From UA16 sp965661575 (GTDB taxonomy: Bacteria; Bacteroidota; Bacteroidia; Flavobacteriales_D; Sanyastnellaceae): a stretch of DNA of 59,727 nucleotides. Below are positions 52,581 through 59,727 of the stretch, one piece after another; the first letter of the stretch is position 1; each line of letters begins with the position of its first letter. A model generated the notes under the pieces. That model was not told the DNA's origin. It worked only from the letters and a program-made list of their open reading frames with translations, and made no database searches. The stretch is taken from assembly GCA_965661575.1 (NCBI GenBank), contig CBFIEJ010000007.1:1-59727 (forward strand), read 5' to 3'. The position numbers were made by a program, and so were the translations under genes.

Positions 52581-53806
52581 GCAATGTTCTAGATACCGCG
52601 GCGATCCGCGGGCAATTTCCCATTTTGAGCCGTGAGGTTCATGGCCAGCCTTTGGTTTATTTGGACCACGCGGCATCTTCGCAAAAACCGATTGCCGTCA
52701 TCGAGGCACAGCGGGAGTACCTGTCCCATTATCATTCCAACGTGCACCGCGGTGTGCATGCACTTTCGCAACAAGCAACGGATGCGTTTGAGCGCGCTCG
52801 ATCAACCGTTCAATACCACATCGGTGCCGCTCATCTTGAGGAAATCATTTGGGTTGCAGGTGCTACAGACGGTATCAATCTGGTTGCACAAGCTTGGGGA
52901 AGAGAGCATATTGAAGCTGGTGACGTTATTTTGATCACGCGCATGGAGCATCACGCGAACATCGTTCCTTGGCAAATGCTTGCAAAAGAGAGGGGAGCGA
53001 AAGTTGAGGCGGTGAACATACTTGCTGATGGAACCTTGGATGAGGACGACTTTCAAAAAAAACTGAAACTTAATCCAAAGATGGTGGCGTTCATGCATGT
53101 GTCCAATACATTGGGCACCATCAATGACGCTCAACGGTTCACGCAAATGGCCAAATCAGCCGGCGCCACGGTCCTGATCGATGGCTCCCAAGCCTTGCCC
53201 CACATGATGGTCGATGTGGTGGAGCTGGGTTGTGATTTTTATGTGTTTTCCGGGCACAAAGCTTATGGACCAACAGGAATCGGAGTGCTTTACGGCCGCA
53301 AGGACATCTTGGAGGCGATGAATCCTTGGAGGGGTGGAGGCGAAATGATTGACGTGGTGAGCTTGGAGCACGGCACCACTTACGCAGCTCTTCCGCACAA
53401 GTTTGAAGCGGGAACACCCCACATCAGCGGTGCTGTTGGTCTAGGTGTTGCTTTGCAGTGGTTGACAGGTGTTGGTGTGAAGTCTGTGGCGGAGCACGAA
53501 AAAATCTTGTCTGCTCAGGCGCGTCATCAATTGGGAAAGATTGATGGCTTGCGCTTCATTGGTGAAGCACCGAAGACCTCAGGTGTGGTGAGTTTTATTG
53601 TTGACGGGGTGCACCCTTACGACTTGGGCACATTGCTCGATCAACAGGGAATAGCGGTTCGCACAGGTCACCATTGCACGCAACCGATCATGGATCACTA
53701 TGCGATTCCTGGAACGGTGCGCGCATCATTTGGGGCTTACAATACCTTGCAAGAAGTCGATGCATTGGTTCAGGGTGTGGAACGCGCTCTCAAAATGTTG
53801 CGTTGA
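52577..53806 (+). CDS. sufS: Cysteine desulfurase SufS
   Basis: A 409-residue PLP enzyme that takes sulfur from cysteine for cluster assembly. The PLP lysine lies in VFSGHKAYGPTG. The persulfide cysteine lies in RTGHHCTQPIM, and VRASFGAYNT follows. The length is normal. sufE follows after 25 bases and accepts the sulfur. Confidence 0.97.
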   Translation: MSNVLDTAAIRGQFPILSREVHGQPLVYLDHAASSQKPIAVIEAQREYLSHYHSNVHRGVHALSQQATDAFERARSTVQYHIGAAHLEEIIWVAGATDGINLVAQAWGREHIEAGDVILITRMEHHANIVPWQMLAKERGAKVEAVNILADGTLDEDDFQKKLKLNPKMVAFMHVSNTLGTINDAQRFTQMAKSAGATVLIDGSQALPHMMVDVVELGCDFYVFSGHKAYGPTGIGVLYGRKDILEAMNPWRGGGEMIDVVSLEHGTTYAALPHKFEAGTPHISGAVGLGVALQWLTGVGVKSVAEHEKILSAQARHQLGKIDGLRFIGEAPKTSGVVSFIVDGVHPYDLGTLLDQQGIAVRTGHHCTQPIMDHYAIPGTVRASFGAYNTLQEVDALVQGVERALKMLR

Positions 53807-53831
53807 CTTGCATCTGCTCAAATCGTGAATC

Positions 53832-54257
53832 ATGAATGCTGAATTGCAAAGCCGCCAAGAAGAAATTGTAGAAGAGTTTTCTTTTTACGAGGACTGGATG
53901 GAGAAGTATGAGCAACTCATTGAAATGGGAAAGGAACTCGATGCTTTGCCCGATCAGAATCGATTGGATGAACACTTGATTCGGGGATGCCAATCCCGCG
54001 TTTGGCTTTTGGCCACCAAGGATGAGAATCAATCAGTGAGGTTTCACGCCGACAGCGACGCCATCATCACCAAAGGTTTGGTCGCGCTCATGGTGCGTGT
54101 ATTGGACGGGTTGCCCCCCAAGGACATCGCTGAATCGGACCTTTGGTTCATCGAGAAAATTGGCTTGGATAAGCATCTCAGTCCCACTCGGGCAAATGGA
54201 TTGCATTCCATGGTGCAACAGATGAAGCGCTACGGTGTGGCGTTTCAAGCAAAGTGA
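53832..54257 (+). CDS. sufE: Sulfur acceptor protein SufE
   Basis: A 141-residue protein that receives persulfide sulfur from SufS and delivers it to SufB. The acceptor cysteine is in LIRGCQSRVWL. FSFYEDWMEKYEQLIEMG at the N-terminus is typical. It is the last gene of the suf operon. Confidence 0.96.
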   Translation: MNAELQSRQEEIVEEFSFYEDWMEKYEQLIEMGKELDALPDQNRLDEHLIRGCQSRVWLLATKDENQSVRFHADSDAIITKGLVALMVRVLDGLPPKDIAESDLWFIEKIGLDKHLSPTRANGLHSMVQQMKRYGVAFQAK

Positions 54258-54366
54258 ATGTTTTTTTCGGGTTCAGTTGTCAGGGCCGAAATAGAAGTGG
54301 CACCAGACTCCTTTACGTTGTGAAATCTTGCAGGTTATCACAAAATTTTCGGAATCGGCGCCACTC

Positions 54367-54380
54367 GAGCCAGGAGGCTC
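54367..54380. other. Short hairpin between sufE and the M23 peptidase gene
   Basis: GAGCC and GGCTC pair around an AGGA loop. It is the only clear structure in the 187-base convergent gap 54258-54444. No T-run follows on either strand, so an intrinsic terminator is not supported. No gene was seen in the rest of the gap. Confidence 0.35.
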
Positions 54381-54444
54381 AGGGTTATAACAAGCAATGA
54401 AACGGAATGGTTGCACGTATTTCGGTCATGAACTTGAAATCACC

Positions 54445-55680
54445 TCACTTTGTGGCAATGTTGAGTTCGCTGATGGCTGTGCTTAGTTTTTCCACGGTTG
54501 CTTGGAATGCATCCATTTGATTGGCCATAATGGGCGTGGACGGGGGGAACTCTTCTCGCAGATGATCCACTTGTTTGCCGTTTTTCCAGAACCGAAAACA
54601 AACGTGGGGTCCCGTAGCCAGACCTGTGGAACCAACATATCCAATGACCTGGCCTTGCTTCACGTGTTCGCCTGCGGAAACGGCTCGACGGGACATGTGC
54701 AAATACTGGGTTTCGTAGGTGTTGTTGTGACGGATTTTCACATACTTACCGTTGCCTTTTGTGTAGCTTGATTTGCTAACGACTCCGTCGCCAACGGAAA
54801 TGATGGGGGTGCCTTTGGGTGCGGCATAATCGGTCCCGTAGTGCGCTTTGGTTTTTTGTAGAATTGGATGAAAGCGCTTCAGATTGTAGCGGCTGCTGAT
54901 TCGACTGAATTCGACCGGAGCTTTGAGGAATGCTTTGCGCAGACTCTGACCGGCTTCATCGAAATAGTCAAACCCGTCGCCCTGGTCGTAGCGGAATGCA
55001 GGCAACGCGCGCCCACGGTGCTGGAAGTGGCAAGCGATCACCCGCGGCATGCCTATAGGTTCTCCGTTGACGTATGTGCGTTCGTACATCACATCGAATT
55101 CATCGCCTTTTTGCAAACGTGAAAAATCGACTGTCCACGCGTACACATTGGCCATGGCCAATGCGAGTGTAGTGGGCGCACCAAGCCGATCCAAATCGAC
55201 ATATAGTGAGTTTTCGATGGTGCCTTTGGTGCGCTGGATCAACGTGTCTGCAGGCAGACTTTCCAATGCCACGCCATAGGGCTCTTGGAGGGAAAATCGA
55301 GCGTACTCGCGCGCGTTGCGTTGGTAGACAAAGTGAGCTGCTGATGCAGAGGGGTCCCGGTCATAGGCGATCCACCATGACTTTCCGCTGCGCATGTTGC
55401 GCACATCGTAGTCGCTTTGAGTTGCTTGGGCTAACAACGTGATTTCTCCCGCGCTCATTCCCGCAGGACTCAGGATGTGGGAGAGCGACTGTCCGGAGGC
55501 GACGACTCCAGAGTCGACCTCGAATGTTTCCCAGAGCAATCCGAATCGTTCGATTGGTTCGGCCGGGATTGCGGGTCTGTTTTCTGCAGTTTGCTGAGAT
55601 TCATCGACTTCACCACAGCTCAGTGCAAGGAAAGCAAGAGCGCATGCAAAGACGTGAAGGTTGAGAAATCGTGCAATCAT
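54445..55680 (-). CDS. M23-family peptidoglycan endopeptidase, lipoprotein
   Basis: A 411-residue cell-wall hydrolase. The signal peptide ends in the lipobox LALSC. Residues about 50-260 are a non-catalytic N-terminal region with a LysM-like start (VVASGQSLSHILSPAG). The M23 domain has the zinc motif HYGTDYAAPKGTPI, then TQYLHMSRR, and GPHVCFRFWKNGKQVD. The last motif has Cys where most M23 peptidases have the second His of HxH, a variant I associate with Bacteroidota homologs. Its start overlaps the dioxygenase stop by four bases. Confidence 0.9.
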   Translation of the reverse strand: MIARFLNLHVFACALAFLALSCGEVDESQQTAENRPAIPAEPIERFGLLWETFEVDSGVVASGQSLSHILSPAGMSAGEITLLAQATQSDYDVRNMRSGKSWWIAYDRDPSASAAHFVYQRNAREYARFSLQEPYGVALESLPADTLIQRTKGTIENSLYVDLDRLGAPTTLALAMANVYAWTVDFSRLQKGDEFDVMYERTYVNGEPIGMPRVIACHFQHRGRALPAFRYDQGDGFDYFDEAGQSLRKAFLKAPVEFSRISSRYNLKRFHPILQKTKAHYGTDYAAPKGTPIISVGDGVVSKSSYTKGNGKYVKIRHNNTYETQYLHMSRRAVSAGEHVKQGQVIGYVGSTGLATGPHVCFRFWKNGKQVDHLREEFPPSTPIMANQMDAFQATVEKLSTAISELNIATK

Positions 55681-56651
55681 TTCAGGCCAAACACTTCTTT
55701 TTCAACCCACCCTTTGCCCCATTCGGCTTGTTCTTGAGCGCTCCAAAGTTCCGGGTAGAAAATGCGTTTTTGAAAACGAGGTGGCAGGTACTTCTGCCAG
55801 TTGGTCCCGCCTGTAGCAGCGATATCTTCGGGGTTCTTTTGCAGGTACCGAACAGCGCTTTTGTAGTGACTCAGAGGCCAGTTGATGTTCACATTCACAT
55901 CCAACCAACGCAAGGCTTGTCTCAATTCGTCTGTCTGTTGACCGGGGCCAAGGTTCTTCCAAAAAGATCGGAGGTTGCCGTCAAAGCAATTTTCGGCCAA
56001 CTCCATGAGTTCATGATCGTACTTCTGCTCAAATTGTTTCAACGTGAGCGTTTTGTCCCCAGATGAGAGCTCGACGGCTCCTGCTTTCCAATAAATCTTG
56101 TCAAAAAGCGCAGCCAAGTCGGCGGGTGTGTGATCTGAACTCGCTTCACGGAATTCCTCCTTCAGCAACCGGTCGAAGCTGGTGGCATGAATCTCAATCA
56201 TCCGGTATTGAGCACTTTGAAACCCACTTGCGGGGAGCAGCGACATTCGAAATTTCAAGAATTGATCTTTGTCCATGCCGTCGACCATGATTTCAAAACT
56301 GTGAGTGAGCGCTTCGAAGTACCGATTGATTCGCTTCACTCGTTTGAGTAGAACAGCCGAGTCCATCGCGTCGGCATGCTGAAGCTGTTGGAATTCGTGC
56401 AGGGACAACTTGAAATAGAGCTCTGTGATTTGATGGTAGATGATGAAAATTTCTTCATCAGGAAAAGGCGTAATGGGATGTTGCAAGCTGAGCAAAGTGT
56501 CCAAATTGATGTAGTCCCAGTAGGTCAAGTAATCCGCATGGAGCAATCCATCCAAATAGGAATTTAGATCTTGACCCATGGCCGCATACTTGGCTTGTAG
56601 GGCCTCAAGCTTGGCTAAGATGGATTTGTCAAAGGGTTGATTTTCTTGCAT
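55677..56651 (-). CDS. kynA: Tryptophan 2,3-dioxygenase family protein
   Basis: A 324-residue helical heme enzyme family member that opens tryptophan to N-formylkynurenine. IYHQITELYFKLSLHEFQQL corresponds to the substrate-binding helix. NWPLSHYKSAVRYL carries the likely heme-ligand His, and ATGGTNWQKYLPPRF matches the TGG-containing loop that holds the substrate. FYPELW follows. It is more divergent than proteobacterial enzymes, so the activity is probable rather than certain. A RidA protein of aminomuconate-deaminase type upstream on the same strand supports a kynurenine-pathway role. It follows the DUF3108 gene by 24 bases. Confidence 0.85.
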   Translation of the reverse strand: MQENQPFDKSILAKLEALQAKYAAMGQDLNSYLDGLLHADYLTYWDYINLDTLLSLQHPITPFPDEEIFIIYHQITELYFKLSLHEFQQLQHADAMDSAVLLKRVKRINRYFEALTHSFEIMVDGMDKDQFLKFRMSLLPASGFQSAQYRMIEIHATSFDRLLKEEFREASSDHTPADLAALFDKIYWKAGAVELSSGDKTLTLKQFEQKYDHELMELAENCFDGNLRSFWKNLGPGQQTDELRQALRWLDVNVNINWPLSHYKSAVRYLQKNPEDIAATGGTNWQKYLPPRFQKRIFYPELWSAQEQAEWGKGWVEKEVFGLK

Positions 56652-56675
56652 GCCGCCAAATTCGGGAATATTTAC

Positions 56676-57473
56676 TCAATCCGGTATGACATCGATTGGT
56701 TTTGTCAACCCTGAAGCGTTTGTCAATTCCATCTTGATGGATCCGAAAAGTATCCGTGTCTCTGCGAGGAGTGGAATTCGGTTTACATCGTTGGTGATGT
56801 ATACCGCGAGGTCATCTGGATTGCGCCAAATGCGACCGGTTTGGATCACCGGATGAATGAGCGCACAATTCCATTTTTGACCGCGCCATTTGACCTCTTC
56901 ATTCCCAGCAAAAATGGCTTGAAGATCAAACCACTCTTCATCCATGAAAATGGGAACAGAAACGGTATCTCCGACGCTAAGTGTACTGAATTGTACGTGC
57001 CGAAGCGCATAAATACCACTCACCATGTCATAGGCCGCACCTTGAAGTTTGTGCAGCGTTTGTTTGGGATCATTTTTGCCTTTGAATGCGATGGCACTGA
57101 CACTTGAATCTGCTTGATTGAAGGTGTAGTCTTGGTGAAGTTCGTACCCTCCTTCTTTGATGTCCCGAATGAATTGATTGGGCAATCCAGAAACAGGATT
57201 GATTTGAGACTGATAATGATCGTCTACTTTGAAAAACCAATTGAATGCACCCGTGCTTTTGCCCTTGGCATCGATCATCCAGTCATTGTTTTTCTCCAAT
57301 TCTCTAACCGTGATAGTCGCTTCAGCTGCGTCCAATAATCCGTAGTGAAACCGATAACTCAGTGATTCACCAGGTGTGAAAGCCAGTGGCCTTTGTTCTT
57401 CGACCACTGCGACCGTTTGGGACGAAGCGTGAGAGTAGAATAACCCGGCAAGAAAGAAAATGAAGAGTCGCAT
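56676..57473 (-). CDS. DUF3108 domain-containing exported protein
   Basis: A 265-residue protein with a signal peptide (MRLFIFFLAGLFYSHASSQ). The mature part begins with PGESLSYRFHYGLLDAAEA and continues in beta-rich repeats, fitting DUF3108, a family of periplasmic proteins of unknown function. Later blocks are QLHKLQGAAYDMVSG-like and GRIWRNPDDLAVYITND. An upstream ATG at 57494 is possible, but the ATG at 57473 starts the signal peptide. It sits between the RidA and dioxygenase genes on the same strand. Confidence 0.82.
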   Translation of the reverse strand: MRLFIFFLAGLFYSHASSQTVAVVEEQRPLAFTPGESLSYRFHYGLLDAAEATITVRELEKNNDWMIDAKGKSTGAFNWFFKVDDHYQSQINPVSGLPNQFIRDIKEGGYELHQDYTFNQADSSVSAIAFKGKNDPKQTLHKLQGAAYDMVSGIYALRHVQFSTLSVGDTVSVPIFMDEEWFDLQAIFAGNEEVKWRGQKWNCALIHPVIQTGRIWRNPDDLAVYITNDVNRIPLLAETRILFGSIKMELTNASGLTKPIDVIPD

Positions 57474-57521
57474 CAATTCTGATAGCACAAGCATTGTGCC
57501 ATTGCAAACATCATTCCCGAA

Positions 57522-57938
57522 TTAGCTCAACACGGCCATGCATTTTAATTCAATGGCAATGGGGGTGGGAAGTCGATTGATTTCAACGGTGGTGCGACAA
57601 GGCTGCGTCTTCGGATCAGGAAAATACTCCGCATAAATGCGATTGAATGTGTGGAAATCCCGGTGCATATCGACCAAGAAAACGGTGATGTCGACCAGGT
57701 TTTCCCAACGGCTTCCATTGGCATCCAGAATGGCTTTGACATTGCCGAGCACACTGTGAACTTGTGCTGCAAAATCAAAGGCTTTGAAATTTCCGTTGTG
57801 ATCCAGCTCTAGTCCCGGAACCCCACTGTCGTTCGAATCGCTCCCCGCGATACGAGGACCTACTCCACTCAAAAACAACAAATTTCCGACTGCTTTGGTG
57901 TGGGGGTAATTGCCTACTGGTTTGGGGCCTTGTTTCAT
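57522..57938 (-). CDS. RidA-family protein resembling 2-aminomuconate deaminase
   Basis: A 138-residue YjgF/RidA-fold protein. KPVGNYPHTKAVGNLLFLSG, then VGPR, and the end PTPIAIELKCMAV are close to 2-aminomuconate deaminases, which act late in tryptophan and nitrobenzoate degradation. The usual RidA arginine is present in QPCRTTVEI. The frame is open to 58079 but that part runs into the divergent aminopeptidase gene; the ATG at 57938 starts the conserved sequence. A general enamine deaminase role is the main alternative. It is the first gene of the probable RidA, DUF3108, kynA, M23 unit. Confidence 0.85.
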   Translation of the reverse strand: MKQGPKPVGNYPHTKAVGNLLFLSGVGPRIAGSDSNDSGVPGLELDHNGNFKAFDFAAQVHSVLGNVKAILDANGSRWENLVDITVFLVDMHRDFHTFNRIYAEYFPDPKTQPCRTTVEINRLPTPIAIELKCMAVLS

Positions 57939-57961
57939 GATTGCTGGATCTTGTGTGGTAG

Positions 57962-57969
57962 CAAAGATG
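57962..57969 (-). promoter_or_regulatory. Possible -7 box of the RidA gene unit
   Basis: The minus strand reads CATCTTTG, one base from TAnnTTTG, 23 bases before the ATG at 57938, in the divergent gap with the aminopeptidase gene. Confidence 0.4.
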
Positions 57970-58051
57970 CTTCGATTTTCATCATTTACGAATTTCTGTA
58001 TTGCAGCTTTAAGGTCTTTTGGTTGAGTTAGGTTCAAAGCATAGGAGCCGG

Positions 58052-58059
58052 TATCTTCG
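58052..58059 (+). promoter_or_regulatory. Predicted -7 box four bases before the aminopeptidase gene
   Basis: TATCTTCG, one base from TAnnTTTG, ends four bases before the ATG at 58064. This supports that ATG over the earlier in-frame start at 58019, and suggests a leaderless mRNA. Confidence 0.45.
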
Positions 58060-58063
58060 TAAC

Positions 58064-59353
58064 ATGCGATACCAATCACTCTCTTCTGAACTCTACAAGC
58101 GCAACCGCGCCAACTTTATGGCGCAAATGAAGCCACGAAGCATTGCGGTGTTTTTCTCGAACGATATCTATCCTACCAGTGCAGATGGCACCTTGCCGTT
58201 CAAACAAGCCAGCGATATTTTGTGGTTGACAGGTGTGGATCAAGAAAACACAGTTTTGGTGCTTTTTCCAGATGCGCACAACCCTGCAGATCGAGAAATT
58301 TTGTTCAGCACGGAGACCAACGAAGAGTTGGCTATATGGGAAGGGGCTAAACTGAACAAGAAGCAAGCAACAGAGGCCACCGGAATCACCAATATCCAGT
58401 GGACGCCGGGATTTGAGCGCACGTTTCATCGCCTCATGGCTGAAGCGGAGGCGCTGTATTTGAACGATAACCCACATGCCCGAGCAAAGATCACCGTGGA
58501 GACGCGCACAGCGCGCGAAAATGCCGCCTTGCGCCAGAAATATCCGAACTACGAGATTGAACGATCGGCGCCGATTTTATTCAGCCTGCGAGCGATCAAG
58601 TCGCAGGAGGAGGTGGAACAAATGCAGCGAGCCTGCGACATCACCAAAGCAGGTTTTGAACGCGTTTTGCAATTTGTGAAACCTGGTGTCACGGAGTACG
58701 AAATTGAGGCGGAATTCATGCATGAATTTTTGCGCCGCGGTTCACGTGGATTCGCTTACACACCCATCATTGGCAGTGGATTCAATGCGTGCGTCTTGCA
58801 CTACATCGAAAACAGCGACGAATGCAAGGCAGGCGACGTGATCTTGATGGACGTGGGGGCGGAATACGGCAACTACGCTGCTGACATGACGCGATGTGTC
58901 CCAGTGAGCGGCAAATTCACCGACCGTCAGCGCGCAGTTTACAATGCCGTTTTGCGTGTGATGCGCGGGGCAATGAAGCTATTGCGGCCGGGTGTGAGTT
59001 TGCACGAATACCACATCCAAGTGGGCGAACTGATGACCAAGGAATTGCTCAACCTCGGACTCATCACTGCTGATGATGTTGCGAACGAAAATCCCGCATG
59101 GCCCGCGTATAAAAAGTATTTCATGCATGGCACGTCACACTTCATTGGGCTTGATGTTCACGATGTTGGTCACTGGCATGAACCAATTCAAGCCGGACAT
59201 GTCTTCACAGTCGAGCCAGGTATTTATATCCGAGAGGAAAACCTCGGCATTCGCCTGGAAAACGACATTCTCATCACCGAGGATGGCTTCGTCGATTTGA
59301 TGGGTCACATCCCACTCGAAGCCGACGACATTGAGGCGATGATGGCAGGCTAA
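58064..59353 (+). CDS. pepP: Xaa-Pro aminopeptidase (M24B family)
   Basis: A 429-residue dinuclear metallopeptidase that removes N-terminal residues before proline. The N-terminal creatinase-like domain reads FMAQMKPRSIAVFFSNDIY. The metal ligands appear in order: Asp in MDVGAEYGNYAADMTRC (both Asp), His in HGTSHFIGLDVHD, Glu in VEPGIYI, and Glu in IRLENDILIT. Cytoplasmic, no signal peptide. It is divergent from the RidA gene and followed after 93 bases by a secreted protein gene. Confidence 0.94.
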   Translation: MRYQSLSSELYKRNRANFMAQMKPRSIAVFFSNDIYPTSADGTLPFKQASDILWLTGVDQENTVLVLFPDAHNPADREILFSTETNEELAIWEGAKLNKKQATEATGITNIQWTPGFERTFHRLMAEAEALYLNDNPHARAKITVETRTARENAALRQKYPNYEIERSAPILFSLRAIKSQEEVEQMQRACDITKAGFERVLQFVKPGVTEYEIEAEFMHEFLRRGSRGFAYTPIIGSGFNACVLHYIENSDECKAGDVILMDVGAEYGNYAADMTRCVPVSGKFTDRQRAVYNAVLRVMRGAMKLLRPGVSLHEYHIQVGELMTKELLNLGLITADDVANENPAWPAYKKYFMHGTSHFIGLDVHDVGHWHEPIQAGHVFTVEPGIYIREENLGIRLENDILITEDGFVDLMGHIPLEADDIEAMMAG

Positions 59354-59446
59354 AGCACGGTCTTTTCGTGTGTAAAAAAGCTGTTTTCGTTTGTGTTTTA
59401 ATGGCTTTAAGCGTATTTTGAGCATTCAATCTATGCTTTACGTGTC

Positions 59447-59727
59447 ATGAAATCGAACCTGAGTCATTGCCGGCCTCCGCTTTACGCGTTTTCTTTTTTG
59501 GTTGCAGCATTGCTGAGCGCTTCATCGCTATTGGCAGATTGGGGTGTATACCAGTCTTACGTTATTCTCGATTCAGGGAATGGAAGTCAGTATTTCGCTG
59601 GGGGTGAGAATGCCGATTATGCAACCAACCTTGATGGTTTCGATTTGGGTTCGTTTGTTTCAGGTAGTAGCATGTCATTGCTAGGTGGAGAGCTGAAAAC
59701 ATGGAAGAATGGTGGATCAAATGTTTG
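59447..59727 (+). CDS. Start of a secreted protein, cut by window edge
   Basis: An open frame of 93 codons from the ATG at 59447 runs past the window edge. Residues about 1-31 form a signal peptide (AFSFLVAALLSASSLLA). The mature start, DWGVYQSYVILDSGNG followed by FDLGSF and GGELKTWKNGG, is Gly/Ser/Asn-rich and beta-like. This N-terminal pattern suggests a large Bacteroidota surface or secreted protein; the type cannot be set without the rest. Confidence 0.7.
   Translation, partial: MKSNLSHCRPPLYAFSFLVAALLSASSLLADWGVYQSYVILDSGNGSQYFAGGENADYATNLDGFDLGSFVSGSSMSLLGGELKTWKNGGSNV

Noticed and set aside
54258..54444. Possible small RNA or tRNA gene in the gap after sufE
   Set aside because: Only one 5-bp hairpin is present. 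There is no cloverleaf, promoter box or terminator.
1..59727. CRISPR arrays, insertion sequences, integrases, prophage genes or a replication origin
   Set aside because: No repeat-spacer pattern, transposase or integrase motif, phage structural gene or DnaA-box cluster was seen on either strand.

Overview
The window comes from a chromosome of the phylum Bacteroidota, most likely a member of Flavobacteriales or a close relative; genus and family cannot be fixed from sequence alone. The evidence is internal. There are type IX secretion C-terminal signals of both type A (gene at 1878) and type B (gene at 36533). Bacteroidota-type promoter boxes of the form TAnnTTTG stand in front of many genes. 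There is a MurF-alanine racemase fusion, a long PurF-like amidotransferase, a DUF3098 gene between ftsX and uppP, a thymidine kinase of the zinc-less Bacteroidota type, and a complete SUF iron-sulfur operon. Base composition is near 50 percent GC and even throughout. No insertion sequence, prophage, CRISPR array or obvious island was seen, so this is mainly core-genome sequence.

Layout. 1-5 kb: 3'-truncated typA, tRNA-Leu(CAA) with a terminator, a type IX secreted protein, and a purF-like gene. 5-8.6 kb: a PLP-dependent deaminase divergent from a three-gene unit made of a 53-residue Cys-rich DUF5522 protein (too short for ordinary gene finding), urocanate hydratase and a pentapeptide-repeat protein. 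8.6-15.3 kb: a TetR-regulated RND efflux operon (regulator, TolC-like, adaptor, pump). 15.3-18.5 kb: murF-alr and tdk. 18.5-20.1 kb: a lipoprotein and a beta-barrel/lamin-tail fusion. 20.1-24.3 kb: the translation cluster rplM-rpsI-rpsB-tsf-pyrH-frr. 24.3-27.5 kb (minus strand): lysS, a SufT-like gene and dxr. 27.5-34.6 kb: a TonB-dependent receptor, a sugar-phosphate isomerase, lipB, a serine hydrolase, an orphan LytTR regulator and rlmN, convergent with lepA. 36.5-41.6 kb: a 1211-residue nidogen-domain surface protein and radA, the latter interrupted by a 10-N scaffold gap. 41.6-48.6 kb (mostly minus strand): rsmI, a hypothetical gene, an AsmA-like gene, a lipoprotein superoxide dismutase (plus strand), then ftsX, DUF3098, uppP and a lipoprotein. 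48.7-54.3 kb: sufA-B-C-D-S-E. 54.4-58 kb (minus strand): a probable unit of RidA/aminomuconate-deaminase-like protein, DUF3108 protein, tryptophan 2,3-dioxygenase family protein and an M23 peptidase. 58-59.7 kb: a Xaa-Pro aminopeptidase and the start of a secreted protein.

How it works together. Most genes serve translation, cell-wall synthesis, Fe-S assembly, amino-acid catabolism (histidine, and probably tryptophan) and the envelope. Genes are tightly packed with many 1-4 bp stop/start overlaps. No gene-free stretch exceeds 300 bases; the largest are 54258-54444 and 36357-36532.

No clearly new multi-gene system was found. The observations most worth following are: a set of promoter boxes placed only 4-6 bases before start codons, suggesting leaderless mRNAs; the DUF5522-hutU coupling; a barrel/lamin-tail fusion paired with a lipoprotein; structured leaders before rpsB and rplM; and a radA gap that appears to be an unmerged 7-base contig overlap.
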